64,000 bases of DNA from Leifsonia sp. TF02-11 (GCF_017565305.1 NZ_JAGEKP010000012.1:17368-81367); one strand, 5' to 3'. Positions 1 through 9,657 are shown, counted from the stretch's first letter. Notes: a model not told the origin generated them from the letters alone. Numbers and translations: made by a program.

Positions 1-458
1 TGTGCTAGCAGCACGTCGTCGGTCTCGAACCACTCGGTTCCGGGGATGCGCAGCGCGGCGAACTGCGCGTGCCGCTGCTGCTCCAGCCTGCGGTCGCCGC
101 GCTCGAACGCGAGCACCTCGTCGTGCGGGAGGCTGGCGAACCGCTGAGCGGGATTGGCGGACGTGCCGATCTTGATCCGGTCGCGGAACCGCAGGTAGTA
201 GACGACATCCACTCGGGAGGCGGCGGCCCCGTCGGGCGGCAGCTCGCCCACCCGCCATTCGCACACGGCGCACAGCCACCCCGACGGGTACCGCACCCCG
301 AGCCGCGACCCGCAGAACGCGCACGGCGACGGCAGCAGGTCCGTCTGGCCGTACTCCGCCTCCACCCACTCGTGAGCCTCGAGCAGGTGCGTCAGGCACA
401 GCGCGATCGGCGCTCCGGGATGTGCGGGAGCGCCGCACAGGGAGCACGACGCGGTCAC
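1..458 (-). CDS. GIY-YIG nuclease family protein, C-terminus cut by window edge
   Basis: Reading leftward from GTG 458, about 152 codons are present. The N-terminal half has two Cys-X-X-Cys pairs plus further Cys residues (CSLC, CAFC, CAVC), so zinc-finger-like. A GIY-YIG/T5orf172-type core follows, with VYYLRFRDRIKIGTS standing for the GIY-YIG strands, then an NPAQRFASLP helix and an EQQRHAQFAALRIPGTEWF segment typical of this family. Such domains cut DNA, but the role of this stand-alone protein is not known. The start was chosen because a -10-like TACCGT (minus strand, 470-465) lies 6 nt upstream, giving a leaderless start; no Shine-Dalgarno is visible. The gene runs off the left edge, so any catalytic Glu or tail is unseen. 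Confidence 0.8.
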   Translation of the reverse strand, partial: MTASCSLCGAPAHPGAPIALCLTHLLEAHEWVEAEYGQTDLLPSPCAFCGSRLGVRYPSGWLCAVCEWRVGELPPDGAAASRVDVVYYLRFRDRIKIGTSANPAQRFASLPHDEVLAFERGDRRLEQQRHAQFAALRIPGTEWFETDDVLLA

Positions 459-560
459 ACCGCGACGGTACTGCCGGCCGCCGACAGCGGACCGGACTGC
501 ACACGTCGACAGCGCCCCGGCAGGCGATCGAGCCCCGCCCACCGCACGCCACGCTGCTAG

Positions 561-857
561 CGCGCGACGCCGTGTTTCGCGGGCGAAACCGTCGGTCGCG
601 GCGGCTCGCCCGAGGGGTGCGCGGGCCCCTATCCGTGGCCCACCCCTCACGCCTGCACCCCGCTCGGCCAGAAGAACGGCGACGGCGTCCGAGAGAAGGA
701 CGGCCAGGTGTCGACCGTCCGCCTGTCCTACGGCGCCGCCCGCTCCCGCGCGTCACCCTGCACGAGCCCGCCCTCCCCACCCGCTGACCGCGGCCTCCCC
801 GCCCCGCTCGCGCTCGCCGAGGGGCACGTTGTTGTCGCTTTGGGTGCGCGGAAGTGA
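561..857 (+). other. Coding-like open frame without a start codon (possible gene remnant)
   Basis: Between 459 and 818 I see no convincing intact gene. One plus-strand frame, open from the TAG at 558 to a TGA at 855, has strongly GC-biased third positions between about 561 and 760 and a protein-like composition (for example CTPLGQKNGDGVREKDGQ), but no ATG or GTG before codon 50. Its last 13 codons run into the first palindromic repeat. It may be a decayed gene or chance at this GC content. Confidence 0.2.
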
Positions 858-1170
858 AAATAACGTGCCCCTCGACTGACAGCGTCCGCGTGGCGGCGGT
901 GTCCTCATCGAACGAAGGGCTCGCGAGCCGGCAAACGAATCTTGCGCGGGCCACGAACGGCTCTCGCGAGGGGCACGTTGTGGTCGCTTTAGGTGTGCGG
1001 AAGCGACAACGACGTGCCCCTCGACCGACCGCATCCGCGTGGCGGCGGCGCCCGCATCTAGCGACGGGCTCGCGAGCCGCAAACGAATCTCGCGCGGGCC
1101 ACGAACGGCTCTCGCGAGGGGCACCTTGTTGTCGCTTTGGGTGCGCGAAAGTGACAACGACGTGCCCCTC
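819..1170. repeat. Three tandem copies of a 55-bp palindromic element (about 148-bp period)
   Basis: Copies lie at 819-873, 968-1022 and 1116-1170. Each begins GAGGGGCACGT (or GAGGGGCAC) and ends ACGTGCCCCTC, with inner arms TTGTTGTC and GACAAC around a loop containing CTTTGGGTGCGC. The third copy folds into the longest stem. The roughly 93 bp between copies is also conserved, so the true unit is about 148 bp repeated in tandem. A degenerate remnant may lie at 1229-1268. No gene is visible in 858-1343 apart from these repeats. Confidence 0.85.
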
Positions 1171-1343
1171 GGCGTACGTGGGGTGGTGTGCGCGGGAGGG
1201 AGGCCTCGCGTAAGAGCGCACTATTGCCACTCGGGGCACGAGGGGACGACCGCCTGCCCCTCGAGGAGCCCGCGCGGCGGAAGCGCGCGCGAAAGTGCGT
1301 GAAAGCGCGCGGTGTTTGCGCGAACGCGCGCTAGGTTGAGGGA

Positions 1344-4300
1344 ATGCGTGCGAGGGAGGGCCGGGCGGGGGCGGGGGTGCGCCGGCCGCGTTCGTTCTGG
1401 CTGCAACGCAGCCGGGCGCAGCGCGGGACGCTCCTGGCGACCGGGCTCGTCATCGTCGTGGTGGCAGCGCTCGCGAGCGTGATGTCCGGGCTCGCCGTGC
1501 GGTCGCCGACCGCTGCGGTGCGCGCCACGCTGTCCGGCCAAGCGTCGGCCGTGACCTCGCTGGCGCTGGAGTCCACGGCGCTGTCGGACCTCACCGCGCA
1601 GGACGCCGAGGTCCGCCGGGTGCTCACCCATCGATTGTCCGGACTGTCCGCGGCCGTCGTGGGGACGTTCTCCGCTCCGCAGGTCCCGGTCGCAAAGGAC
1701 GCAGACACCGCAGGCGGCGATGCGCTGCTCCTCGTCGCGGCCGACGACCTCCGCTCCCGGGTCGTCGTCTCGGCGGGCCGCTGGCCCACCGGTGACGGCC
1801 AGACCGCCGTCGACGAGGCGTTCGCACGCGCCCACTCCGTCCGCGTCGGTGATCACCTGCAGTTGCAGGGCGGTTCCGAGCCGGTTCCTGTCGAAGTGAC
1901 GGCACTGTGGCATCCCGCCGATCCGTCGGCGCCCGCGTGGCTCGGCCTCACCGACGGCCAGGGCGGCACCGACGGCAGGATCGCCGTGGATGCGGCGACG
2001 GCGTCCGCGGCCAGTGACGGTCTCACCGGCAGGTGGGTGGTCACACCCGACGCGAAGCGCACGACCGCCGCCCAGCTTCCCCGCCTCCACGCGGCCCTGG
2101 CGGGCGCTGCCACGGAGCTGAGCGGTGACTCGGCCGCCGGCGCCAGCCCGTTCTCCGCCGAGGGGGACGCGATCGCGACTGTGGCGGCGATGCAGCGCTC
2201 GGTGGTGGCGTTGCACGCCGTCATCCCGGTTCCGCTCGCCGTGCTGGCCGCCTGCTCGGCGATCGCGCTCGTACTGCTCGCGCAGCTGCTCGCCGGCGCG
2301 CGGCGGGTCGAGACGCGGCTGTTGCGCTCGCGCGGCGTCACGATCCAGACCCTCGCCCGCGCCGCGGTCGTCGAGTCGGGCGTGGTCGCGGTGCTCGCGA
2401 CCGTCGTCGGCACGGTGGCGGCGCAGCTGGTGCTGTCGTTCACGCTCGCGCCGCCCACTCAGGCTCTCGATGTCGCGCTGCCGCCGATTCTGACGGTCGT
2501 GCTGGCCGTCGTCGCTTCGATGCTCACGGTCGTCTTCTCGGCGCGTGCGGCCTCTGAATCGCCGGGTGCGGTGGAGGCCGGTCGCGGCCGGACCGTCGTG
2601 TCGGGAGGCCTCACCGTGCTCGCGGTCATCGCCGCAACCGTGACACTTTGGCGGTTCGTGGCGTTCGGCCCCGCCGTCGGCGGTGGCTCCGACGCGGTCG
2701 ACCCGACCGGGGTGGTCGCTCCGGCCGCTGTGTTGTGCGCGATCGCGCTGATCGGCCTCCTGCTGTTCGGGCCGGCCTCGGCCGCGGTGGAGCGCGTCGC
2801 CGGCCGCGGTCGCGGTGTCGCCGGTGTGCTTCCGGCACGGCAGGTGGGGCGCGGGGTGGCGCTCTTCGCCGGTCCGGTCGCGCTCATCGTCCTCGCGGTC
2901 GGCTCGCTGACGTTCGCCGCAGGCTACGCGGGGACGTTCGGCGGCTTCCTGCGCGACTCCGCCCTGCTCGTGAACGGTGCCGCCGTTCGCACCGATCTCG
3001 GGGTGAGCGGGAGCCCGCACGGCCCGGACGACACCTCCGGGGCCGCGCGCCTCGCCGCGGTCCGCGGGGTGACGGCGGTCTCGCCCGCCATCGTCGACAG
3101 CGGGACGGTCGGCGACTCCGACGTCGCCGTCGTCGCCGCCGACGCGAGCGCGCTGCCGACGCTGCTGCCGATCGGCGGCTACCTGCTCGACACCGGCGAC
3201 TTGGCCAGGCGCCTGCGGGTTCCGGGTGTGCTCGCCGGGGTGGAGCTCCCGTCCGGTTCGAAGCTGCTGTCGGCGACGGCAGCGGTGGCGGAAGGCGACG
3301 GCGCCGCGGACGTGACGGGAGGCACCGCCTGGCTGGCCACCTCCACCGGCGAGGTCGTCCCGGTCGCCGGGCAGGTCGCACCCGCCCCCGCACCAGCGCC
3401 CGCAGGAGGCGGCACGGCGACCACCGCGATCGCCTTCGCCCTCCCCGACGGAGCCACCCGGCTCGTCGCCCTCGACGTGACGCTGGAGGCCCCGGACGGC
3501 GTCACCGGTCTCGGCGTGCGCGTCTCCGGGCTGCCGTCCGGCGCCGGGGGTTGGGTCCCGGCCACCGCGGCGTTCGGCGATGCCGGTGCCTTCCGGGCCG
3601 ACGGGGCTCTCGGCGCGCGCGCAGCCTCGTTCACCGGGGATGCGTCCGTGCGGTTCGTCCCGCCGGGCGCCTCCGCCCTCCCGCTCGCGGTCACCACGGC
3701 ACTCGCGCACGACAACGCCCTCCAGGTCGGGCAGCGCATCGAGGTGCGCAGCCCGGTCGGCGACCTGCAGGGGAAGGTGGCGGCGATCGTGCCGGCGCTC
3801 CCCGGCACCTCGGACGAGCGCGCGGTGTTCGCCGACCTGCCCGCGCTCACGGCCGAGCTTCTGCGGTCGTCGGCCTCGGTGACACGCGCCTCGTCGGTGT
3901 GGCTCGCCACCGACGGCGCCGACGATCCGGAGACGGTCGCGAGCGCCGTCCGCGCCCAGGTCGGTCCCGACGCGACCGTGAGCACGGCCTCCGGCGCGTT
4001 CGTCGCCCGATTCCTCGGTGGGGCCGTCGCCAGCACCTGGCTGGGCGCGGCAGGCTGCGCGCTGCTGGCCGTCGCGGCGGTCGTCGCCGCGATCACCGCC
4101 GCCCTCCGCCGTCGGCGCGGGGAGGTCGTCGTGCTGCGCGCCGTCGGACTCTCCGGCCGGCAGCAGGCGTGGGCACGGCGGTTGGAGGTCATCGGCGTGT
4201 CCTTCGCCGCCGGCGTCTTCGGCCTCCTCGGCGGGGTCGTGGTCGTCTTGCTGGTCGGCAACACGCTCGCGCGACTGTCGGTCGTCACCGCGCCCTCCAC

Positions 4301-4448
4301 GCTGTCGGTGCAGGGTCGCGTCGATCCCGTCGGCATGGGACTCGGGGTACTGGCGCTGGTCGCGGCGCTCGCCGTCGCCGTGTGGGGCTACGGCGCCGGC
4401 GTGCGGCGCCAGGCGGCCGATACCGCGTACCGGGAGGAGACCCGATGA
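1344..4448 (+). CDS. Large FtsX-type ABC transporter permease
   Basis: A 1034-residue membrane protein, first gene of a four-gene exporter operon. An N-terminal membrane segment (about residues 24-48, LLATGLVIVVVAALASVMSG) precedes a large extracytoplasmic region. A block of membrane helices follows around residues 290-400, then a second extracytoplasmic domain, and a C-terminal FtsX block of helices around 890-1020. This double layout is typical of long MacB/FtsX-like permeases that act with separate ATPases. Substrate is unknown; the family exports lipoproteins, peptides or antibiotics. The start ATG lies 6 nt after a -10-like TAGGTT (1332-1337), suggesting a leaderless mRNA. The stop overlaps the next start by 4 bp (ATGA). 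Confidence 0.88.
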   Translation: MRAREGRAGAGVRRPRSFWLQRSRAQRGTLLATGLVIVVVAALASVMSGLAVRSPTAAVRATLSGQASAVTSLALESTALSDLTAQDAEVRRVLTHRLSGLSAAVVGTFSAPQVPVAKDADTAGGDALLLVAADDLRSRVVVSAGRWPTGDGQTAVDEAFARAHSVRVGDHLQLQGGSEPVPVEVTALWHPADPSAPAWLGLTDGQGGTDGRIAVDAATASAASDGLTGRWVVTPDAKRTTAAQLPRLHAALAGAATELSGDSAAGASPFSAEGDAIATVAAMQRSVVALHAVIPVPLAVLAACSAIALVLLAQLLAGARRVETRLLRSRGVTIQTLARAAVVESGVVAVLATVVGTVAAQLVLSFTLAPPTQALDVALPPILTVVLAVVASMLTVVFSARAASESPGAVEAGRGRTVVSGGLTVLAVIAATVTLWRFVAFGPAVGGGSDAVDPTGVVAPAAVLCAIALIGLLLFGPASAAVERVAGRGRGVAGVLPARQVGRGVALFAGPVALIVLAVGSLTFAAGYAGTFGGFLRDSALLVNGAAVRTDLGVSGSPHGPDDTSGAARLAAVRGVTAVSPAIVDSGTVGDSDVAVVAADASALPTLLPIGGYLLDTGDLARRLRVPGVLAGVELPSGSKLLSATAAVAEGDGAADVTGGTAWLATSTGEVVPVAGQVAPAPAPAPAGGGTATTAIAFALPDGATRLVALDVTLEAPDGVTGLGVRVSGLPSGAGGWVPATAAFGDAGAFRADGALGARAASFTGDASVRFVPPGASALPLAVTTALAHDNALQVGQRIEVRSPVGDLQGKVAAIVPALPGTSDERAVFADLPALTAELLRSSASVTRASSVWLATDGADDPETVASAVRAQVGPDATVSTASGAFVARFLGGAVASTWLGAAGCALLAVAAVVAAITAALRRRRGEVVVLRAVGLSGRQQAWARRLEVIGVSFAAGVFGLLGGVVVVLLVGNTLARLSVVTAPSTLSVQGRVDPVGMGLGVLALVAALAVAVWGYGAGVRRQAADTAYREETR

Positions 4449-7198
4449 CGTCTCCCTCCGCCGCGCGCGCCTCCCGGCTCACGGACGCCGGCCTCGCGCT
4501 GCGCGCCCTGAAGGCGTTCCGCGGCGGCCTGCTGCTGCTCACTCTCGTCACGGTCGTCGTCACCGCGGCGCTCGCCGCCTGGCCGCGGGTCGCCAGCGGC
4601 CTGCTGACCGCCGAGCTGCGGCACGAGGTGACCCAGGCAGGCGCGGGAGGCCGCGACCTGACCACCGCCATTCGCACCGGATCCTTCACAGCGGGACCCG
4701 TGCTGGATCCCGTCGCCGTCTGGCACGGCCTCCCCGGCATCGCCGCCTCGGTGCACGCCGGGCTGAAGCCGCCGCTGCGCCACGTCACCGGGCACGGCGA
4801 CACGGCGATGACGAGTCTCGACCTCAGCGTCGAGCCGCCGAAGGACGCCGCCTCGAACAGCAGGTACAGCGTGGGGGTCGAGGCCTATCGGGGGCTGCGA
4901 TCGCAGGCGCGGCTGGTCGAGGGCTCCTGGCCGGCCCCTGTCACCGCGTCGTCGCTCCAGGGTGCCGTCGTGGACGTCGTGCTCACGCGCGACGCCGCGC
5001 GCCTCCTCGAGTGGCCGCTCGGCGCCGAGCGGCGCACCGGCACCGAAGACGGCCTCACGCTGAGACTCGTCGGGATCGTCGCGCCGAAGGACGCCGGCAG
5101 CGACTTCTGGAACCTCGACGCCGTGCGCGCGCACGGCCACTTCCTCGACGAGGGCGACAAGGGAAAGGACTTCGGAGCGGTGGCGTGGCTCGACCCCGGG
5201 TCGTGGCCGGCTGTCGCCCCTGCGTTCGACGGCGCCGTCGCGTCGCTGTGGTTCCCCGTGCTGCCGGCATCCTTCGAGGTGGAGGATCTGCCGGCCGTGC
5301 GCAGCACCCTCGGCGGGTTCCTGGCACTCCCGCCGGTCGCGTCGGTCGAGGGCGTTCCCGTCACGCTCACGTTCAGCACGAGCCTGCAGGGGCCGCTCGA
5401 CGACTTCCAGAGCCGAGCGCAGCCGGCCAACACGCTGTTCGCGATCCTCGCGGCGGGGCCGCTCGTGGTCGCCCTCACCGTGCTCGCGCTGGGCGCCCGG
5501 CTCGTCGTGGGCCGGCGCCGCGAGGCGCTCGCGCTCATGGCGGCGCGCGGTGCGTCGCCCGGTCGACTGCGCGGGACCCTCGCGATCGACGGTGCCCTCG
5601 CCTCTGTGCCGACGGCGATCGTCGGACTCGCGGTCGCCTTCGCCGTGACGCCCGATACCGCACCGGTGCTGATCCCGGTGCTGCTCGCAGCACTGTGCGC
5701 TGCGGCGCCACCTGTCGCACTGGTGCTCGCCGCCGGCTCGCTCGCACCGCGGCCGGTCGGCCCGCGCGCGCGCTCGCGCTGGGCCTGGGTCGCCGAGGTG
5801 ACCATCATCGGGCTGGCGGTGCTGAGCGTCGTCCTGCTGACCCGCCGCGGGCTCACTGCCTCCGGCGGCGGTCTGGAGGTCGATCCGCTCGCCGCCCTCA
5901 CCCCGGTCCTCGTGGCGTTGGCCGCGTGCGTGATCGTGCTGCGCGTCACGGGCGTTCCTCTCGGCTGGCTCGTCGCCGCGTTCCGCCGCGGCAGCGGCGC
6001 CGTCGCCTTCCTCGGCGCGTCCGGCGCCCGCGGGACAGGTGCACGCGGCGGGCGCGGCGCCGTGCTCTGGCCGGTGTTCGCCCTGGTGGCGGGGGTCAGC
6101 ATCGCCCTGTTCTCGGTGAGCGTCCTCGCCACGGCGCGCGACGGTCTCGACCAGGGCGCCCGGGCGAGGGTCGGCTCGGACCTGTCGTTGACGGCGGCCT
6201 CCACGCTCGGTCCCGACCAGTTGGCCGCTGTGAAGCGCATCCCGGGTGTCGCCGCCACCGCCACGGTGGACTGGGCGGGCGGCATCGCGATCACCGCGGG
6301 CGGCACGGGCGAGGTCGTCTCCGGCTACCTCGTCGACCCGAAGCAGCTGGATGCCGTGCAGCGCGGCCTCCCCGCCTCCGCGCGCCTCTCCACGCTCCTC
6401 GGCGGCGGGCTCCCCGGCCGCACCGGCGCGGTGCTCGGCGGATGGGAGAGTCGCATCCCGGTGACGAGCGCCCTCGTCGTCGGGCAGGGGACCAATGTGC
6501 ACCTGGCCGTGACCGAACTGGACTTCACGCCGGGCGTCTACGTGCGCGACTCCCGGTGGGTGATCATCGACCGCTCGACGCTCCCGGCCTCGAGCGAGGT
6601 CACCGGCACCCCGCAGACGGTGCTGGTGGCGCTGTCGTCCGGCGCCGATGCGGCGCGGGTCCACGACGAGCTCGCCCGCATCGGCGGCAGCGGAGCCCTG
6701 GTGGGCGACGCGGTCGCCGAGCGCGCGACCCTCCGCTCCTCCCCGCTCGTGGCGGGCACCGAGTCGATCGCGCTGCTCTCGATCGCCCTCACCGTGCTGC
6801 TGTGCGTCGCCGCCCTGGTGCTCACGCTGGTCATGAACACGGCCTCCCGCATCCGCCTGGTGGCGACACTGCGCACGGTCGGGTTCAGCACGCGGCAGAC
6901 GGCCGGCGTGCTCGCCTGGGAGCTCGGCCCCGTGCTCGTCATCGGTCTCGTCGCCGGCGCGATCGTGGGGCTGGTGCTTCCGGGGATCGTGCTCGGCCCG
7001 CTCGATCTGCGCGGGTTCACCGGCAGTCCGGTGCAGCCGACGGTCGCGAGGGACCCGTGGCTGACCGCCGCAGCGCTCGCCGGCTTCGCGGCGGTCGCCG
7101 CGGTGGCCACGCTGGTGGCGCTGGCGGGTGCGCGGCGCTCGTCGCCCGCCGCGGTGCTGCGCGCGGCCGGAGACCTTCCGTCGACAGGAGGAGAATGA
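4445..7198 (+). CDS. FtsX-type ABC transporter permease, second subunit
   Basis: 917 residues, starting at ATG 4445 inside the stop of the upstream permease, with GGAGGAGA just upstream. Membrane segment near residues 25-45 (LLLLTLVTVVVTAALAAWP), a long external domain, helices near 340-480, a second external stretch, and a C-terminal four-helix FtsX block with the cytoplasmic loop RLVATLRTVGFSTRQTAGVL, a typical ATPase-coupling element. It probably pairs with the 1344-4448 permease as a heterodimer served by the two ATPases that follow. The stop overlaps the next ATG by 4 bp, supporting translational coupling. Confidence 0.88.
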   Translation: MTSPSAARASRLTDAGLALRALKAFRGGLLLLTLVTVVVTAALAAWPRVASGLLTAELRHEVTQAGAGGRDLTTAIRTGSFTAGPVLDPVAVWHGLPGIAASVHAGLKPPLRHVTGHGDTAMTSLDLSVEPPKDAASNSRYSVGVEAYRGLRSQARLVEGSWPAPVTASSLQGAVVDVVLTRDAARLLEWPLGAERRTGTEDGLTLRLVGIVAPKDAGSDFWNLDAVRAHGHFLDEGDKGKDFGAVAWLDPGSWPAVAPAFDGAVASLWFPVLPASFEVEDLPAVRSTLGGFLALPPVASVEGVPVTLTFSTSLQGPLDDFQSRAQPANTLFAILAAGPLVVALTVLALGARLVVGRRREALALMAARGASPGRLRGTLAIDGALASVPTAIVGLAVAFAVTPDTAPVLIPVLLAALCAAAPPVALVLAAGSLAPRPVGPRARSRWAWVAEVTIIGLAVLSVVLLTRRGLTASGGGLEVDPLAALTPVLVALAACVIVLRVTGVPLGWLVAAFRRGSGAVAFLGASGARGTGARGGRGAVLWPVFALVAGVSIALFSVSVLATARDGLDQGARARVGSDLSLTAASTLGPDQLAAVKRIPGVAATATVDWAGGIAITAGGTGEVVSGYLVDPKQLDAVQRGLPASARLSTLLGGGLPGRTGAVLGGWESRIPVTSALVVGQGTNVHLAVTELDFTPGVYVRDSRWVIIDRSTLPASSEVTGTPQTVLVALSSGADAARVHDELARIGGSGALVGDAVAERATLRSSPLVAGTESIALLSIALTVLLCVAALVLTLVMNTASRIRLVATLRTVGFSTRQTAGVLAWELGPVLVIGLVAGAIVGLVLPGIVLGPLDLRGFTGSPVQPTVARDPWLTAAALAGFAAVAAVATLVALAGARRSSPAAVLRAAGDLPSTGGE

Positions 7199-8178
7199 CC
7201 AGGATGACGACGCAGGAGACCTTGCTGGGCGCGATCGCCGCCCCCGGCGCGACCACAGCACCGGGCGCCGCCGCACCGCCGGTCGACGCCGCGATCCGCT
7301 GCTCCGACCTCGTGCGCATCTTCACGGCGGACGGCGTGGAGGTGCAGGCGCTCCAGGGTCTGACCCTGAGCGTCGACGGCGGCGAGCTCGTCGCGATCGT
7401 CGGCGCCTCGGGGTCGGGCAAGTCGACGCTGCTCGGCATCCTGTCCGGTCTCGACAAGCCGACGGCCGGGTCGGTGACGGTCGCCGGGCGTGACCTGCTC
7501 GCTCTGTCGTCGCGCGAGCGGGTCGACTACCGGCGCCGCACGGTCGGGTTCGTCTGGCAGCAGACCTCGCGCAACCTCCTCGGCTACCTCACCGCGCGCG
7601 AGAACCTGGCGCTCGCCATGTCGCTGGCGCGTACGCCCGACCGGGAGCGCCGCTCTGCCGACCTCCTCGACCTCCTGGAGGTCGCGCACTGCGCCGACCG
7701 CACCCCGTCCGAGATGTCCGGCGGCGAGCAGCAGCGCGTCGCGATCGCCGTCGGCCTCGCCAACGAGCCGCGGGTGCTGCTCGCCGACGAGCCGACCGGC
7801 GAGCTGGACGAGGCGACGAGCGCCGAGGTGCTGGAGGCCATGCGCGGCGTCAACCGTGAGCTCGGCGTGACCACGCTGATCGTCACTCACGACCCCACGG
7901 TGTCCGACCACGTCGCGCGCACCGTGCAGATCCGCGACGGGCGCACCGCCACCGAGGTCCTGCGCCGCACCGGCGTCACGGCCGAGGGCGACGAGCACCT
8001 GGTCGCCGAGGAGTACGCGGTCCTCGACCGGGTGGGCCGCCTCCAGCTGCCGCAGGAGTACCTGACGACGCTCGGGATGCGCGAACGTGTGCGGCTGGCG
8101 CTCGAGAGCGACCACGTCGGGGTCTGGCCGCACGTGCAGCAGACGCAGCAGGAGGAGGCCGCCGATGACGAGCGTTGA
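7195..8178 (+). CDS. ABC transporter ATP-binding protein (MacB/LolD-like)
   Basis: 327 residues. Walker A GASGSGKST, signature MSGGEQQRV, Walker B VLLADEPTGELDE and H-loop THD are all present, so it should be an active ATPase. The first 35 residues are Ala/Pro-rich and low-complexity. About 75 residues beyond the usual domain end form an unassigned tail. Start ATG 7195 has AGGAGG immediately upstream; ATG 7204 is an alternative with more typical spacing. Belongs to the operon with the two FtsX permeases upstream, which it presumably energises. It overlaps the next ATPase gene by 14 bp. Confidence 0.9.
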   Translation: MTRMTTQETLLGAIAAPGATTAPGAAAPPVDAAIRCSDLVRIFTADGVEVQALQGLTLSVDGGELVAIVGASGSGKSTLLGILSGLDKPTAGSVTVAGRDLLALSSRERVDYRRRTVGFVWQQTSRNLLGYLTARENLALAMSLARTPDRERRSADLLDLLEVAHCADRTPSEMSGGEQQRVAIAVGLANEPRVLLADEPTGELDEATSAEVLEAMRGVNRELGVTTLIVTHDPTVSDHVARTVQIRDGRTATEVLRRTGVTAEGDEHLVAEEYAVLDRVGRLQLPQEYLTTLGMRERVRLALESDHVGVWPHVQQTQQEEAADDER

Positions 8179-8920
8179 CACCGTGGCCGAGCGGGTCCGG
8201 TCGGTGCAGGACGGGCCGCTGCTCGCGGCCGAGGCCGTCAGCCGGGTCTTCGAGACCGCGGCAGGGCCGGTGGTCGCGCTCGCCGAGGCGACGTTGGAGG
8301 TCCACCGCGGCGAACTGGTGGTGATCAAGGGCCGCTCCGGGTCGGGCAAGACCACCCTGCTCAACGTGCTCAGCGGGCTCGACCGGCCGACCTCGGGCCG
8401 GGTCGTGGTCGACGGCGTGGAGGTCGGCACGGCCGACGAGACCGCGCTCGTCGCCCTGCGCCGACGCAGCGTCGGCTTCGTGTTCCAGTCGTTCGGTCTC
8501 ATCCCGGTGCTGTCGGCGGCCGAGAACGTGGAGGTGCCGCTCCGGCTCCTGGGGACGCCGCCCGCCGAGCGCGACGCCCGCGTCGCCGAGCTCCTCGAGC
8601 GGGTGGGACTGGCGGCGCACGCCCGGCAGCGCCCGACGGAGCTCTCGGGAGGCCAGCAGCAGCGCGTCGGGATCGCCCGCGCACTCGCCGCCGACCCTCC
8701 GCTCCTCTTCGCCGACGAGCCGACCGGCCAGCTCGACAGCGTGACCGGCCGGCAGATCATGGACCTGCTGGTCGAACTGGTGCACGGCAGCGGCGTCGCC
8801 GCGGTGGTGACCACGCACGACCCGCTGCTCATGGCACGCGCCGACCGGGTGCTGGAGCTGCACGACGGCCGGCTCGGCGGCGGCGCGCCGCGGCGGGGGC
8901 GTCACGCGGCGGAGAGCTGA
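8165..8920 (+). CDS. ABC transporter ATP-binding protein, second ATPase
   Basis: 251 residues with Walker A GRSGSGKTT, Q-loop region VFQSFGLIPVLSAAENVEVPL, signature LSGGQQQRV, Walker B LLFADEPTGQLDS and H-loop TTHD. Standard length for a MacB/LolD-type ATPase. Start ATG 8165 lies inside the end of the previous gene. With the upstream ATPase it probably forms a heterodimeric motor for the two large permeases. Its 3' end overlaps the convergent DUF4386 gene by 19 bp. Confidence 0.9.
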   Translation: MTSVDTVAERVRSVQDGPLLAAEAVSRVFETAAGPVVALAEATLEVHRGELVVIKGRSGSGKTTLLNVLSGLDRPTSGRVVVDGVEVGTADETALVALRRRSVGFVFQSFGLIPVLSAAENVEVPLRLLGTPPAERDARVAELLERVGLAAHARQRPTELSGGQQQRVGIARALAADPPLLFADEPTGQLDSVTGRQIMDLLVELVHGSGVAAVVTTHDPLLMARADRVLELHDGRLGGGAPRRGRHAAES

Positions 8921-9657
8921 GCGCTCCCGCTCGCAGTGCGGCGGGAGACGCGCGCGCGTTGACGCGGCGTGAAGAGGACGAAGCTGAAGAAGATCCCCAG
9001 GAAGGCCTCCCAGACGATCTCGGGAAGTGTCGCGGCGGCGGAGACCGGCGACCCCTGACCCCAGAACCCGAACAGCACGCCGATCCCCGACAGCGCGACG
9101 AGCGAACCGCCGGCCATGCCGACGATCGCCATCGCTCGGGGCACCAGCCCGGAGCGCAGCAGCAGCCACCCCAGCAGGACACCGTTGCCGAGGCCCGCGA
9201 CGAAGCCGGGACCGAGCAGGAACGTCCAGTTGCGGAGGGCGACGAGCGTGTGCGCCGAGACGGCCACGGCCTCCTGGTCGCCGAGCGCCGTCGCCTGCGG
9301 CCGCAGGGTGACGACCGTGAGCAGGCACAGCACGCCGATCGCGATGAAGACGCACTCCATGATGCGGGCGACGACGTAGCCGAGGGCGAGCCCCTCGGAT
9401 CGGCGGCGCAGGATCGGGAAGAGTGCGAGCGCCGTACCCAGGTTGGCGGCTATCAGCGCCAGTTCGCAGAGGATGCCGAGGAGGACGCGCGTGTCCGCGC
9501 CGCGGCCGAGCACGTATGCCGGGTCGTCGAGGACCGGGGCGTAGAGCTGCACGCCGGCGATCGCGGTGACGAAGGTGACGAGGAACAGCGCGCCGGCCGT
9601 GAGCGCGCGTCGGCGATCGGCGGTCAGGGGATCGGCAGGCAGGGGATCGGTGGACAT
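8902..9657 (-). CDS. DUF4386 domain integral membrane protein
   Basis: 251 residues with about six or seven membrane helices (for example ALTAGALFLVTFVTAIAGV, LALIAANLGTALALF, VFIAIGVLCLLTVVTL). The arrangement and the motif RNWTFLLGPGFVAGLGNG match DUF4386 proteins, whose function is unknown. ATG 9657 was chosen over an upstream GTG because the latter lies inside the operator. Divergent from the tetR gene with two perfect palindromes between them, so very likely the regulated target. Confidence 0.85.
   Translation of the reverse strand: MSTDPLPADPLTADRRRALTAGALFLVTFVTAIAGVQLYAPVLDDPAYVLGRGADTRVLLGILCELALIAANLGTALALFPILRRRSEGLALGYVVARIMECVFIAIGVLCLLTVVTLRPQATALGDQEAVAVSAHTLVALRNWTFLLGPGFVAGLGNGVLLGWLLLRSGLVPRAMAIVGMAGGSLVALSGIGVLFGFWGQGSPVSAAATLPEIVWEAFLGIFFSFVLFTPRQRARVSRRTASGSAQLSAA

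Noticed and set aside
4018..7276. Very long open frames overlapping the exporter genes in other frames and on the other strand
   Set aside because: They are Arg/Ala/Pro/Gly-rich low-complexity translations created by high GC. The permease frames have membrane helices, coherent domains and 4-bp start/stop overlaps.
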